A stretch of 64,000 nucleotides of DNA from Bryobacteraceae bacterium (GTDB lineage Bacteria; Acidobacteriota; Terriglobia; Bryobacterales; Bryobacteraceae). Where the stretch lies: NCBI GenBank assembly GCA_025928545.1, contig JAICJH010000010.1, forward strand, positions 1 to 64,000, read 5' to 3'. Numbering within the stretch: the stretch's first letter is position 1; each line of letters starts with the position of its first letter. The position numbers and the translations under genes were made by a program. The notes under the pieces were generated by a model, which made no database searches, was not told the origin of the DNA, and was given only the letters and a program-made list of their open reading frames with translations. Below, one piece after another: positions 19,423 to 28,471 of this stretch.

Positions 19423-20155
19423 AGGCGTCGTCTCCTTTGCGTTTGAAAAAACGCGTGAGTTTATCGCGCAGTTGCAGCCGCGCGCGCAGCAGGCGGCTCT
19501 TCACTGCCGGCACCGTAAGGTCCAGCGCCTCGGCCGTCTCTTCCGTCGAGAGACCATCCACATCCCGAAGTGTAAAAACGGTCCGGTAGATCGGCAGCAA
19601 CCCGTCGATCGCCTCCGTCAGAATCGTGTTCATCTCTTCCCGCGAGAACTGCTCTTCCGGATCCGGATCCCAGGCCGCCACTTCGCGGACCACCATGTCT
19701 TCGCCCGTATCAATCTGTTCATCGAGTGAAATCGTCTTGTCGCTCTTGCGCTTGCGCAGCTTCATCAGCGCCTGATTGACCGCGATGCGAACGATCCACG
19801 TATAGAACTTCGAATTGCCCTGGAACTGATCCAGGTGCTCGTACGCCTTAAAAAACGCTTCCTGGAGCACATCCTCGGCATCTTCCCGATTCTGTGTAAT
19901 ATTCATCGCCAGGCGGAATATCTTGCCTTCATACCGGTTGATCAGGACCGAAAAAGCGGCCCCGTCACCCGCTTTCGCACGCGCCACCAGCTCCAACTCA
20001 TCGCTGGGTGCCTCCGTTGGCGCTGCTGGAATTGTTTCAATTGCCATTTCGCGCAATGCTCCATTCTCCCATGCATGCCCGGAGACGTAACCCGGCCCCG
20101 CGCCAAAACCCGGATGAAAGCCAGGGCCGCCGGATTGGGCTGATGCAAGGATCAT
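19409..20155 (-). CDS. ECF RNA polymerase sigma factor (RpoE-like)
   Basis: NREDAEDVLQEAFFKAYEHLDQFQGNSKFYTWIVRIAVNQALMKLRKRK ... VFTLRDVDGLSTEETAEALDLTVPAVKSRLLRARLQLRDKL. Confidence 0.95.
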   Translation of the reverse strand: MILASAQSGGPGFHPGFGAGPGYVSGHAWENGALREMAIETIPAAPTEAPSDELELVARAKAGDGAAFSVLINRYEGKIFRLAMNITQNREDAEDVLQEAFFKAYEHLDQFQGNSKFYTWIVRIAVNQALMKLRKRKSDKTISLDEQIDTGEDMVVREVAAWDPDPEEQFSREEMNTILTEAIDGLLPIYRTVFTLRDVDGLSTEETAEALDLTVPAVKSRLLRARLQLRDKLTRFFKRKGDDAFAYL

Positions 20156-20209
20156 CCCGTTTTGGATGACTCAGCCGCCCAAAAGTTTCAGATTTGCCGC
20201 CCGGCAGCT

Positions 20210-20902
20210 CTACTTCGGAACAGGCGGTGGGTTCCAGGCCTTCAAAACCCGCAGGATGTACTCCCGCGTCTCGCGATACGGTGGAACCCCGTGGTACTTC
20301 TCCACTGCGGCAGGACCGGCATTATAGGCCGCCAGCGCCAGCACCACCTGGTCCGGTTTGTCTTCGTACAGCGCCAGCAGGTCTCTCAGGTACCGCGCCC
20401 CGCCGTCCGCATTGTCCGAAGGCTTCGCTGCATCCACCCCAAGATCTTTCGCCGTCGCGGGCATCAGTTGCATCAAGCCCACCGCGCCTTTCGGCGAGAC
20501 AGCAGCGGGATTGAAACCCGATTCCGTCTTCATCACGCCCGATACGAAACCGGAAGGCAGCGAGTATTTCAGAGCAACAGCCTCGGCCAGTTGCGCAGGC
20601 GTCAACGCCGCGGGAACCACCGGAGCCTGCCGGGGCGGGTCCGCCTCCGCAACAACCGGAGCCGCATCCACAACAACCGAAGCTGGCGCAGGCGCAGCCG
20701 GAGATTCCGTCTGCTCCACCCGCGATACCAACTCCAGCGCCATCTCCGTCACGCCATCGCCCGAAAAAATCCGGATCCTGCTGCCCACCACTTCGTGCCG
20801 GTCGGCCGCCATCTCATACCCGGTCCGCAGCACGATCCTCTCGTTTGCGAAAGTCGGCAATGCCAGCACGCCCAGCCCGATAATATATAGGAACCTATTC
20901 AT
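20210..20902 (-). CDS. Lytic transglycosylase (SLT domain)
   Basis: MNRFLYIIGLGVLALPTFA signal; VALKYSLPSGFVSGVMKTESGFNPAAVSPKGAVGLMQLMPATAKDLGV...ALAAYNAGPAAVEKYHGVPPYRETREYILRVL. Confidence 0.92.
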   Translation of the reverse strand: MNRFLYIIGLGVLALPTFANERIVLRTGYEMAADRHEVVGSRIRIFSGDGVTEMALELVSRVEQTESPAAPAPASVVVDAAPVVAEADPPRQAPVVPAALTPAQLAEAVALKYSLPSGFVSGVMKTESGFNPAAVSPKGAVGLMQLMPATAKDLGVDAAKPSDNADGGARYLRDLLALYEDKPDQVVLALAAYNAGPAAVEKYHGVPPYRETREYILRVLKAWNPPPVPK

Positions 20903-22133
20903 GCCCCAAACCTGTCTGACGCATCTCGAGTGCAGCCTGTGCAGCAAAATATTCGAAGCCGGTCGTACCTGGAACCTGTGCGAATGCGGTGGACCCCTGC
21001 TCGTTCGCTACGACCTGGCTCGTCTGAAAGCCGAATGGCCCCGTGAATCCCTAAGCTCCGCCGCCAACTCCATGTGGCGTTACGGACCCGCTCTGCCTGT
21101 CCGCGATAGAACCTCCATTGTCTCACTCGGCGAAGGCATGACGCCGCTGTTGCCCGCCCGCCGCACCGGCGCCCGTATCGGAGCGCACAATCTCCTGATT
21201 AAAGACGAAGGCCTCAATCCGACCGGCTCCTTCAAAGCCCGCGGTCTCTCCTGCGCCATCTCCATGTGTGTCGAACTCGGAGTCAAAATCCTGGCCATTC
21301 CCTCGGCAGGCAATGCCGCCAGCGCCCTTTCGGCCTACGCCGCCGCAGCCAGCCTCGAAGCTCACATCTTCATGCCCGCCGATGTCCCCCAGGCCAATTT
21401 CATCGAATGCAAAGCCTACGGCGCTCACGTCACCCTGGTGGATGGCCTCATCAGCGATTGCGGCCGCATCGTCGGCGAAAATTGCAAAAAACACGGCTGG
21501 TTTGACATCAGCACCCTCAAAGAGCCGTACCGCATCGAAGGCAAGAAAACGATGGGCTACGAAGTCGCTGAGCAACTCAACTGGACTCTTCCCGACGCCA
21601 TCCTTTACCCTGCCGGCGGTGGCGTCGGCATGATCGGCATGTGGAAAGCTTTCGCCGAAATGGAAGCTCTCGGCTGGATTTCCTCAAAGCGCCCCAAAAT
21701 GATCGCCGTCCAGTCCACCGGCTGCCAGCCCATCGTCCGCGCTTTTGAAGAAGGCGAAGATGCCAGCCGCTTCTGGGATGGCGCCTCCACCGTTGCCGCC
21801 GGTCTGCGCGTACCAAAACCGCTCGGCGACCGCCTCACGCTAAAAGCCGTCCGCGAAAGTTCCGGCTGCGCCATCGCCGTGCCCGATCGCGATTTGATGG
21901 ACGCCGGCATCCGCCTCGCCTCCGAAGAAGGCATCTTCGCTGCGCCCGAAGGTGCCGCCTGCGTAGCCGCCGCCGAACGCCTCCTCCGCGAAGGCTTCCT
22001 CAAGCCCGACGACCAGATCGTCATCTACAACACCGGCTCCGGCCTCAAGTATCTGGAAGCGTATTCCGTCCGCTTCCCGCGCACCGCCGCCGGTCAGACC
22101 GACAAACTCGGCGGTCTCATCACGCCCCGCTGA
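20901..22133 (+). CDS. thrC: Threonine synthase
   Basis: N-terminal Cys4 ribbon CSLCSKIFEAGRTWNLCECGG; LLIKDEGLNPTGSFKARGLSCAIS PLP-lysine motif; IPSAGNAASALSAYAA. The track ORF is over-extended upstream. Confidence 0.92.
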   Translation: MPQTCLTHLECSLCSKIFEAGRTWNLCECGGPLLVRYDLARLKAEWPRESLSSAANSMWRYGPALPVRDRTSIVSLGEGMTPLLPARRTGARIGAHNLLIKDEGLNPTGSFKARGLSCAISMCVELGVKILAIPSAGNAASALSAYAAAASLEAHIFMPADVPQANFIECKAYGAHVTLVDGLISDCGRIVGENCKKHGWFDISTLKEPYRIEGKKTMGYEVAEQLNWTLPDAILYPAGGGVGMIGMWKAFAEMEALGWISSKRPKMIAVQSTGCQPIVRAFEEGEDASRFWDGASTVAAGLRVPKPLGDRLTLKAVRESSGCAIAVPDRDLMDAGIRLASEEGIFAAPEGAACVAAAERLLREGFLKPDDQIVIYNTGSGLKYLEAYSVRFPRTAAGQTDKLGGLITPR

Positions 22134-22238
22134 GTATTCCCGGCCTCACAGCCGCTGACGCCACAGTATGATGAGTTTAAGTGCTCCGCGGAATCTCCGC
22201 GAGCTCCCGCGTCATCGAAAGTAATTGAAAGGTCACGA

Positions 22239-22865
22239 ATGAATAACTCCGTTCTAGTCCCCATGGTTGTGGAGCAGACCTCGCGAGGCGAACGCGCCTA
22301 CGATATCTACTCGCGTCTCCTGAAAGAAAACATCATCTTCCTCGGTACGCCGGTCGACGACAATGTCGCCAACCTGATCATTGCCCAGTTGCTGTTCCTT
22401 GAAGCCGAAGACCCGGAGCGCGACATTTCCATCTACATCAATTCCCCCGGTGGTTCCATCACCGCGGGTCTTGCGATTCTGGACACGATGGCTTTCGTTC
22501 GCCCCAATATCGTGACCATTTGCGTCGGCCAGGCTGCCTCCATGGCCGCCGTGCTGCTCGCAGCCGGTACCAAAGGCAAGCGCTTCAGTCTGCCGAATTC
22601 GCGCATCATGATCCACCAGCCCTCCATGCAGGGGCTGGCCGGACAGGCTGCCGATATTGATATTTACGCCAAAGAAATTCTGCGCATGCGCGAGATTTTG
22701 AACAAAATTCTCGCCGACGCCAGCGGCCAGCCCCTCGAGCGCGTCGCCCGCGACGTCGACCGCGATTACATCATGAGTTCGGATCAGGCTGTGGATTACG
22801 GCATCATCGATCGCGTCATCTCAAGCCGCGAACTGGCGCCGACGCCGGTTTCCAAGCCCGCGTAG
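22239..22865 (+). CDS. clpP: ATP-dependent Clp protease proteolytic subunit
   Basis: [55 protein letters not shown]: Ser/His catalytic motifs. Confidence 0.97.
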   Translation: MNNSVLVPMVVEQTSRGERAYDIYSRLLKENIIFLGTPVDDNVANLIIAQLLFLEAEDPERDISIYINSPGGSITAGLAILDTMAFVRPNIVTICVGQAASMAAVLLAAGTKGKRFSLPNSRIMIHQPSMQGLAGQAADIDIYAKEILRMREILNKILADASGQPLERVARDVDRDYIMSSDQAVDYGIIDRVISSRELAPTPVSKPA

Positions 22866-22876
22866 CCAACTGCGTG

Positions 22877-22924
22877 TGCCACCTATGCCGTTTGGCGCGA
22901 AGCTCGCAAACGGCATAGGCGGCA
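22877..22924. terminator. Long stem-loop between convergent genes (bidirectional terminator-like)
   Basis: TGCCACCTATGCCGTTTG / CAAACGGCATAGGCGGCA: 18-bp stem with one mismatch, 12-nt loop; lies between clpP and the 22929 gene. No T-tract. Confidence 0.6.
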
Positions 22925-22928
22925 CCGC

Positions 22929-23612
22929 CTACTTATCCTTAGTCCCTGAAAACGTCCCCGTCACTCCGGCCACGGCAATATCGCCCTTCATCGAAGTTCC
23001 CGCCGCGTCCAAAGTAGCCGTATACGTCAAATCATAGGGCTGTTCCCGCACCACGTGATTCTGGAGTGTCACTTTGTTCCCCGCAAAACTCCCCGTCGTG
23101 GGGCTGTTGCCGAGATCCTTGTAAGCGCAATTGCCGGAAACCTTTTCTCCATCCCGCGTCAACACGCATTTCATATCGATGACGTTGCCCACCACATCGC
23201 CTGTGATCGACCAGGTGCCGGCAATATCGGCCGCGCCGGCAGACGGAGCTGCCGCGGCCGGGGACGAAGTCTTCTTCGCCGAAAACGTACCTGTAACTCC
23301 GGCCACCGCGATCTCTCCCTCCATCGAGTTGCCCGACGCATCCAGCGCACCCGTATACGTCAATTGATAATCGCCAAAAGTATTTGAAAACGTCACCTTA
23401 TCGGCGGTGACCGAGCCGCTCGTTTCCGACGAACCCTGCGCCATTCCGCATGTTCCTGTCACCTTCGCGTCGGCCTGTTTAAAAGTACAGGTCATATTGA
23501 CGGCATTCCCCACAATGTCCCCGCTCACCGTCCAGGCGCCCGAGATGTCGGCTGCCACCCCAGGCAGCGCGCACATGGCGGCCGCAAACGCGGCCATTAC
23601 GATTTTTTTCAT
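22929..23612 (-). CDS. Exported protein made of two tandem homologous domains
   Basis: MKKIVMAAFAAAMCALPGVAA signal; repeats GAWTVSGDIVGNAVNMTCTFKQADAKVTGTC... and GTWSITGDVVGNVIDMKCVLTRDGEKVSGNC.... Confidence 0.8.
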   Translation of the reverse strand: MKKIVMAAFAAAMCALPGVAADISGAWTVSGDIVGNAVNMTCTFKQADAKVTGTCGMAQGSSETSGSVTADKVTFSNTFGDYQLTYTGALDASGNSMEGEIAVAGVTGTFSAKKTSSPAAAAPSAGAADIAGTWSITGDVVGNVIDMKCVLTRDGEKVSGNCAYKDLGNSPTTGSFAGNKVTLQNHVVREQPYDLTYTATLDAAGTSMKGDIAVAGVTGTFSGTKDK

Positions 23613-23665
23613 GGCTCGATTATATTGCATTTTGAGAATCCCCCCGTCGCCACCGCCCGCGCCAC

Positions 23666-25426
23666 CTACCGGAACTCGAACGAGAACGGCATCATCCGCA
23701 TCATGCCGCCATGCATCCACACCCGCAGCCGGCTATCGCGCAGCGCCGCGCGCACAGGCTCCAGCCCGGCGCGGCCGGCAAGGGCAGCCAGTGCGTCTGA
23801 TCCGTCATCGCTCCCCGCCGCCTGCATAATATAATCCAGCAGCGATTTCTTCGCCGGATACAGCACCAGATTCACGTGGCTCGAAGCGGGAATCTTCGCC
23901 ATTTCCCGCGCCTTCTGCACCGCGGCATCGATACCGCCCATATCGTCCACCAAACCCTTGTCCTTCGCCTGATTCCCCAGCCATACCCGACCCTGTGCCA
24001 CAGGCTCAACATCGCTGACCGGCTTGTTCCGCGCCTTCGAAACTTTATCCAGAAAGTCGTCGTACGTCGCGTCGATACCCTGCTTCAGCTTGGCCCGCTC
24101 ATCCGGCGTCAGCGATGAATAATCCGAATCGATCATCGCGTATTTCCCGCGGCTCACCGTGTCTTTCGTGACCCCCAGCTTGTCGTAAAGCCCATGCAGA
24201 TTCGGCTTCCCGAACACCACGCCGATCGACCCCGTGATCGTCCCCGGATACGCCACGATCGGGCTCCCCGTCATCGCCATGTAATATCCGCCGGAAGCCG
24301 CCTCATCGCCCATCGAAATCACCATGGGCTTCTTCGCCTTCAATCGGTTCATCGCGCGCCACATATCGTCGGAAGCCACCACTTCGCCCCCCGGCGAGTT
24401 GATCCGCACGATCGCCGCCTTCACCGAACTGTCATTCTCAATCTTTTCCAGCATGCGGTCGAACGCACCCGATTCCAGTCCGCTCGCGTCGGAATCGTCC
24501 CCGCGCGCAATCGTGCCTTCCCCCACCACAAACGCAATCTGAGCGCTGTTCGCGCCCGAGCCGCCCATCCCCGCCGAGGCGTCCGTGACGCGCGCATAAT
24601 CTTTTTCAGAGGCCTTCTTCAGTTCCGATTGGTGCAGCGTCGTCTTCAACTCTCCGAAGACTTCGTCCTCGTACCGCAGGTCGTCCACCAGTCCCGACTC
24701 CTTGGCCTGCTTAGCAAGAAACGGCCCCTGATCGATAATGCTCCGAACCGCCCCCGCATCCTTACCGCGCCCTTTCACAATCGTGTCGATCAGATCGCCA
24801 TACAGCCCGTCCGCCAGGCTGTTCATGACTTCCCTCGTCTCCGGGCTCATGGACGCGCGCGTAAACTGATCGCCATAATCCTTATAAGCGCCGGCGTGTT
24901 CCACATCCACCTGAACGCCCAGCTTGTCCAGCGTGTTCTTGAAATAGATCATCTGGAACCCGATGCCTTTCAGGTTCAGCATGTCGCTCGGCGGCATGTA
25001 GATTTTCGATGCCGCTGTCGCCATGTAGTAATCGCGCAGGGTGGGCGATTTCAAAAACGCCACCAGCGGTTTACCCGACTTGCGGAAGTTCTCGAGATCC
25101 GCGCGAATCTCCTGCATGGTGGCCCAGCCCACGCTCGCGCCCTCCGGCTCGAACACAACCGCCTTCACGCGCGAATCCGCCGCCGCCCGTCGCAGCATGC
25201 TCCACACATTCTCCACCGTGATGGAACTGCGTTCGCCCAGCCCCGGAATGGAAAACTCCACTGGCGGCTTCTCGGGCACATCGCCCGATACATGCAGAAT
25301 CAGCGTCGAGCCATCGGCAATCGTCGCCGGCTTCGACCGCAGCGACGCGATCGCGAAAAATCCAATAACCCCGATCAGGACAACAAGGATCGCGCCAGTC
25401 AAAAGACCCAGCAGAAATTTACCCAT
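23666..25426 (-). CDS. sppA: Signal peptide peptidase SppA, 67K type
   Basis: Two S49 halves; VRINSPGGEVVASDDMW, MGDEAASGGYYMAMTGSPIVAYPGTITGSIGVVFGK; N-terminal TM. Confidence 0.94.
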   Translation of the reverse strand: MGKFLLGLLTGAILVVLIGVIGFFAIASLRSKPATIADGSTLILHVSGDVPEKPPVEFSIPGLGERSSITVENVWSMLRRAAADSRVKAVVFEPEGASVGWATMQEIRADLENFRKSGKPLVAFLKSPTLRDYYMATAASKIYMPPSDMLNLKGIGFQMIYFKNTLDKLGVQVDVEHAGAYKDYGDQFTRASMSPETREVMNSLADGLYGDLIDTIVKGRGKDAGAVRSIIDQGPFLAKQAKESGLVDDLRYEDEVFGELKTTLHQSELKKASEKDYARVTDASAGMGGSGANSAQIAFVVGEGTIARGDDSDASGLESGAFDRMLEKIENDSSVKAAIVRINSPGGEVVASDDMWRAMNRLKAKKPMVISMGDEAASGGYYMAMTGSPIVAYPGTITGSIGVVFGKPNLHGLYDKLGVTKDTVSRGKYAMIDSDYSSLTPDERAKLKQGIDATYDDFLDKVSKARNKPVSDVEPVAQGRVWLGNQAKDKGLVDDMGGIDAAVQKAREMAKIPASSHVNLVLYPAKKSLLDYIMQAAGSDDGSDALAALAGRAGLEPVRAALRDSRLRVWMHGGMMRMMPFSFEFR

Positions 25427-25525
25427 GGTCGGACATGCTCCTCACAGTTCGAAAGTAGCATGCACGGCACAATTGCAATTCCGCGCTCGCCCCTGGCAGG
25501 ATGCTGAAAAACCTGAAAACAAGAC

Positions 25526-25565
25526 CTTATCAGCGTGAATCGGCGTTCATCAGCGGCTATTCGGG
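25526..25565 (-). repeat. 10-bp-period intergenic repeat (gene-3'-end element), copy 2 of 4
   Basis: Minus strand GAATAGCCGCTGATGAACGCCGATTCACGCTGATAAG, tandem units of about 10 bp CGCYGATNNA; related copies at 19116-19154, 28444-28470, 31821-31860. Confidence 0.65.
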
Positions 25566-26560
25566 TTTCCCAGCTTCAGCGCCTCGATAGCCGCCCCCCG
25601 CGCCCCGGCCGTATCCCCGTTGGGCATTATCCGGATCGGAATATCCGCCTGCTCCACCCTTTGTCCAGGCATTCCCGCGCGTATCTGCTCCACAAACCAA
25701 TCCTGAAATTCCTTGCCCGTCTCTATCGCGCCGCCACCCACAATCAACGCGTCCGGATCGAACGTATTCACCATCTCATCGAAGAACAACCCCAGCGCAT
25801 TCGCCTGCACACGAAAAATTTCCCGGCACATCGCGTCCCCGCGCTCAGCCATCCCGCGTACCCTTTTCGACGCACCCGGACCCGCCTTCGCCAATTCATG
25901 TTCCGGATTCCGCTTCAAATAATACGGCAGCAAAGTCCCTTCAATCGCGGTCAGCGAGCACAACGATTCCAGATCCCCCGTACGCCCGCAATTACACGCA
26001 GGCCGCATCCCTTCAATACCGGGGATACTCTGGTACGGAATCAGCACGTGCCCCAGTTCACCGCCGAAGCCCTTCCGTCCCGTCACCACGCGCCCTTCCA
26101 CAATCACACCGCCGCCCAGACCCGTTCCGATAATCGCCGACACCGAACTCGCCGTCGCACTCGTGCCGAAAATCGTAAAGTGCCCCCACAGCGCGCCCGC
26201 ATTTCCATCGTTCAGGTACGAAACCGGAATCCCGAGCTTCGCTTCCAGGCCAGCCCGGATGTCGTAGCTGCACCAGTCCGCGTGCACGAAATTCGTTGAC
26301 CCGCGCGCGCTGAAAACGCCACCCCCGCTCGCCGGACCCGGCGTATCCAGGCCCGCCGCGGTGATTTCGCTCATCTTCAGCCCCGCCTTCGCCGCCGCCA
26401 TCTCCAGCCCGTCGGCAATCTGCTGGAGGCAGATCCCAGGACCTTCCTTCGATCGTGCCGGATGTTCACACAACCCGTCGATCAGGAATTCTTCCCGCTC
26501 GTTCAGAAATGTATAGTTAACCGCTGTACCACCCAGATCGATTCCCGCTATGATGCGCAT
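25550..26560 (-). CDS. ROK family sugar kinase/regulator
   Basis: MRIIAGIDLGGTAVNYTFLNE; SAIIGTGLGGGVIVEGRVVTGRKGFGGELGHVLI; zinc motif CNCGRTGDLES. Confidence 0.92.
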   Translation of the reverse strand: MRIIAGIDLGGTAVNYTFLNEREEFLIDGLCEHPARSKEGPGICLQQIADGLEMAAAKAGLKMSEITAAGLDTPGPASGGGVFSARGSTNFVHADWCSYDIRAGLEAKLGIPVSYLNDGNAGALWGHFTIFGTSATASSVSAIIGTGLGGGVIVEGRVVTGRKGFGGELGHVLIPYQSIPGIEGMRPACNCGRTGDLESLCSLTAIEGTLLPYYLKRNPEHELAKAGPGASKRVRGMAERGDAMCREIFRVQANALGLFFDEMVNTFDPDALIVGGGAIETGKEFQDWFVEQIRAGMPGQRVEQADIPIRIMPNGDTAGARGAAIEALKLGNPNSR

Positions 26561-26758
26561 CGGCTCTAGAATATACCTGTCGCTCCTGCCACCGCGCCGG
26601 TACCCAACGGCAAAGCAAACGCGTGCATGATCTCGGTGGCGCCAGGAATCACCTGATTGGCTTCAAGATCGGATTGGCTGCACCAATGGCTTTCTTCTCT
26701 TTCAATGTTTGGAAGAAATTCTTCTTCTGTTAGCGAATCCGGACTTACAATAGACGTA

Positions 26759-27520
26759 ATGAAACCACTGCTGGCGCGGCTTGTCGGAATGTTGCTTGTC
26801 GGAACTTTTCTTTACGCTCAGGCGCCTGCGCCAACCGTGGCATCTCTTACCGCCGAACTCACTGCGGCTCGCAAGAAGCTCGTCGATTGGGCCGGCCTCG
26901 TGGTCTACGGCAGCGACGATACCGAAGTCCCCGCGCCCAGGGCCGGTGAAAATCGCGTGGTCTTTCTCGGCGATTCCGTTACCGCCAATTGGGGCAAAGG
27001 CAAAACGCCATTCTTCCCCGGCAAGCCGTATTTGAACCGTGGTATCGCGGAGCAGACCACACCCCAGATGCTTGTGCGTTTTCGTCAGGACGTAGTGTCC
27101 CTGCAACCCAAAGTGGTGATCATCCAGGGAGGCCTGAACGACATCGGCATGGTCATGGGCCCGGGCAGTGAAGGCACCATATCCGATCACCTCCACTCGA
27201 TGATCGACATCGCCAAGGCGCACGGCATCAAAGTGGTGATTGCCTCACTAACGCCGATCTGCGATTGCTACAACTCCAGCCAAACGAGAATCCGTCCGGT
27301 AGGCAAGATCGCGGCCATCAACGGAACCCTGAGGGACATCGCGTCAGAGACAGGTTCCGTCTATCTCAATTACTACTCAGTGCTGGTCGACACAGCCGCC
27401 GGAACACGTCAGTTGAAAAAGGAACTGACCAACAACGGCATCGATCCCAACGACGCAGCCTACGTCCTGATGGCGCCCTTAGCCGAAAAAGCTATAGCCG
27501 ACGCTCTGGCATCGAAGTAA
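26759..27520 (+). CDS. SGNH/GDSL hydrolase family protein
   Basis: VVFLGDSVTANWGKG (block I), VVIIQGGLNDIG (block III); signal peptide MKPLLARLVGMLLVGTFLYAQA. Confidence 0.88.
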   Translation: MKPLLARLVGMLLVGTFLYAQAPAPTVASLTAELTAARKKLVDWAGLVVYGSDDTEVPAPRAGENRVVFLGDSVTANWGKGKTPFFPGKPYLNRGIAEQTTPQMLVRFRQDVVSLQPKVVIIQGGLNDIGMVMGPGSEGTISDHLHSMIDIAKAHGIKVVIASLTPICDCYNSSQTRIRPVGKIAAINGTLRDIASETGSVYLNYYSVLVDTAAGTRQLKKELTNNGIDPNDAAYVLMAPLAEKAIADALASK

Positions 27521-27594
27521 GTCATGCTCGACTCGGCGGCGATTGGAAAGTCGTAATTACGCAGAGTTCTGTGCACCGGGCGGAGCCAGCTCGA

Positions 27595-28176
27595 TTATTT
27601 GACAAACTCCTGTGATGGCACGCGGAACACGCCCTTTATGCATTGAGGGTTGCGGACCGCAATCTGCACATGTGTTTTCTCGCGAAATCCCGAACCTGGG
27701 TACAGAGGATCTCCCTCGGTAAAAACCCCCTTCAGCGTGTCGATCACGGGGAGTTTCTCGGCATCCAGAATGCTGTGCAGCCGCCGAATCACGGCGCAGT
27801 CGAGATTCCGCTTCAATTGGTCTTTGCTATTCGTTGGCAGGGGCAATCCCGCAGATATCGTCACCTTGAGAAAACTGTCATGGGCGATACGTACCCAGTC
27901 AAGTCCGATTGAAGTTGTTAGGTCAAAACAAAGACCGAGATCGATAATTGCACCGATGACAAACGGTCTTGAAATACCTGTACCTTTTCGGTTGGCTGTC
28001 TCGGTCGCGAACTCGAGAGCGCGTCTCGGATTGGCCTCCCAGAAATATATTCCGGGTCCCAGCCAGTCATAATCGTTGTCGCTTGGTTTAAAAGCTGCGC
28101 CTTCCAGGAGGCGCTCTCCGACTTTCCGATCACAACCGTGGTAACCGAGTATGAAGCTGGATGATAAACGATGCAA
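27595..28176 (-). CDS. PARP/ADP-ribosyltransferase-like protein (candidate toxin)
   Basis: GYHGCDRKVGERLLEG ... DYDWLGPGIYFWEANPRRALEFA: YHG and G-x-YF motifs like PARP/DUF3990 ART folds; C-terminal KTHVQIAVRNPQCIKGVFRV. Start probably TTG 28176, 5 nt after the upstream stop. Confidence 0.6.
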   Translation of the reverse strand: MHRLSSSFILGYHGCDRKVGERLLEGAAFKPSDNDYDWLGPGIYFWEANPRRALEFATETANRKGTGISRPFVIGAIIDLGLCFDLTTSIGLDWVRIAHDSFLKVTISAGLPLPTNSKDQLKRNLDCAVIRRLHSILDAEKLPVIDTLKGVFTEGDPLYPGSGFREKTHVQIAVRNPQCIKGVFRVPSQEFVK

Positions 28177-28181
28177 AGAAA

Positions 28182-28370
28182 TCAGCTATAACGCCGGGAG
28201 AGCCTTCCGGAATTGGTGTAGATGCCTTCGTCAATGAGGGTTTGGCGGGCTCTTGCGGGAGACTTGGTCACTCGCGTTGTGAAGGCATGAGCGGCCCTTC
28301 GGAAACGCTCAACCGCCTCATGCGAACTCAACTCGCCCTTTGGTCCCGATACTTTAGCGTTCAACTTCAC
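28182..28370 (-). CDS. Small 62-aa protein, candidate antitoxin partner
   Basis: MKLNAKVSGPKGELSSHEAVERFRRAAHAFTTRVTKSPARARQTLIDEGIYTNSGRLSRRYS; stop 5 nt upstream of the ART-like ORF. Confidence 0.6.
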   Translation of the reverse strand: MKLNAKVSGPKGELSSHEAVERFRRAAHAFTTRVTKSPARARQTLIDEGIYTNSGRLSRRYS

Positions 28371-28443
28371 ATCCTTAAGCTAGCATGCGATGTGATTCTG
28401 ACGTAAACAATGACCTCGCCGAACGCCGACACCCTGCCAGGTA

Positions 28444-28470
28444 GGCCATCGGTGTGCATCGGCGGCGATT
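28444..28470 (-). repeat. 10-bp-period intergenic repeat, copy 3 of 4 (short)
   Basis: Plus strand GGCCATCGGTGTGCATCGGCGGCGATT, abutting the stop of the minus-strand PQQ gene. Confidence 0.5.
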
Positions 28471-28471
28471 C

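Noticed and set aside
24194-25507. 437-aa plus-strand ORF antisense to sppA
   Set aside because: Arg/His-rich composition typical of GC-rich shadow frames; the opposite strand has full SppA motifs.
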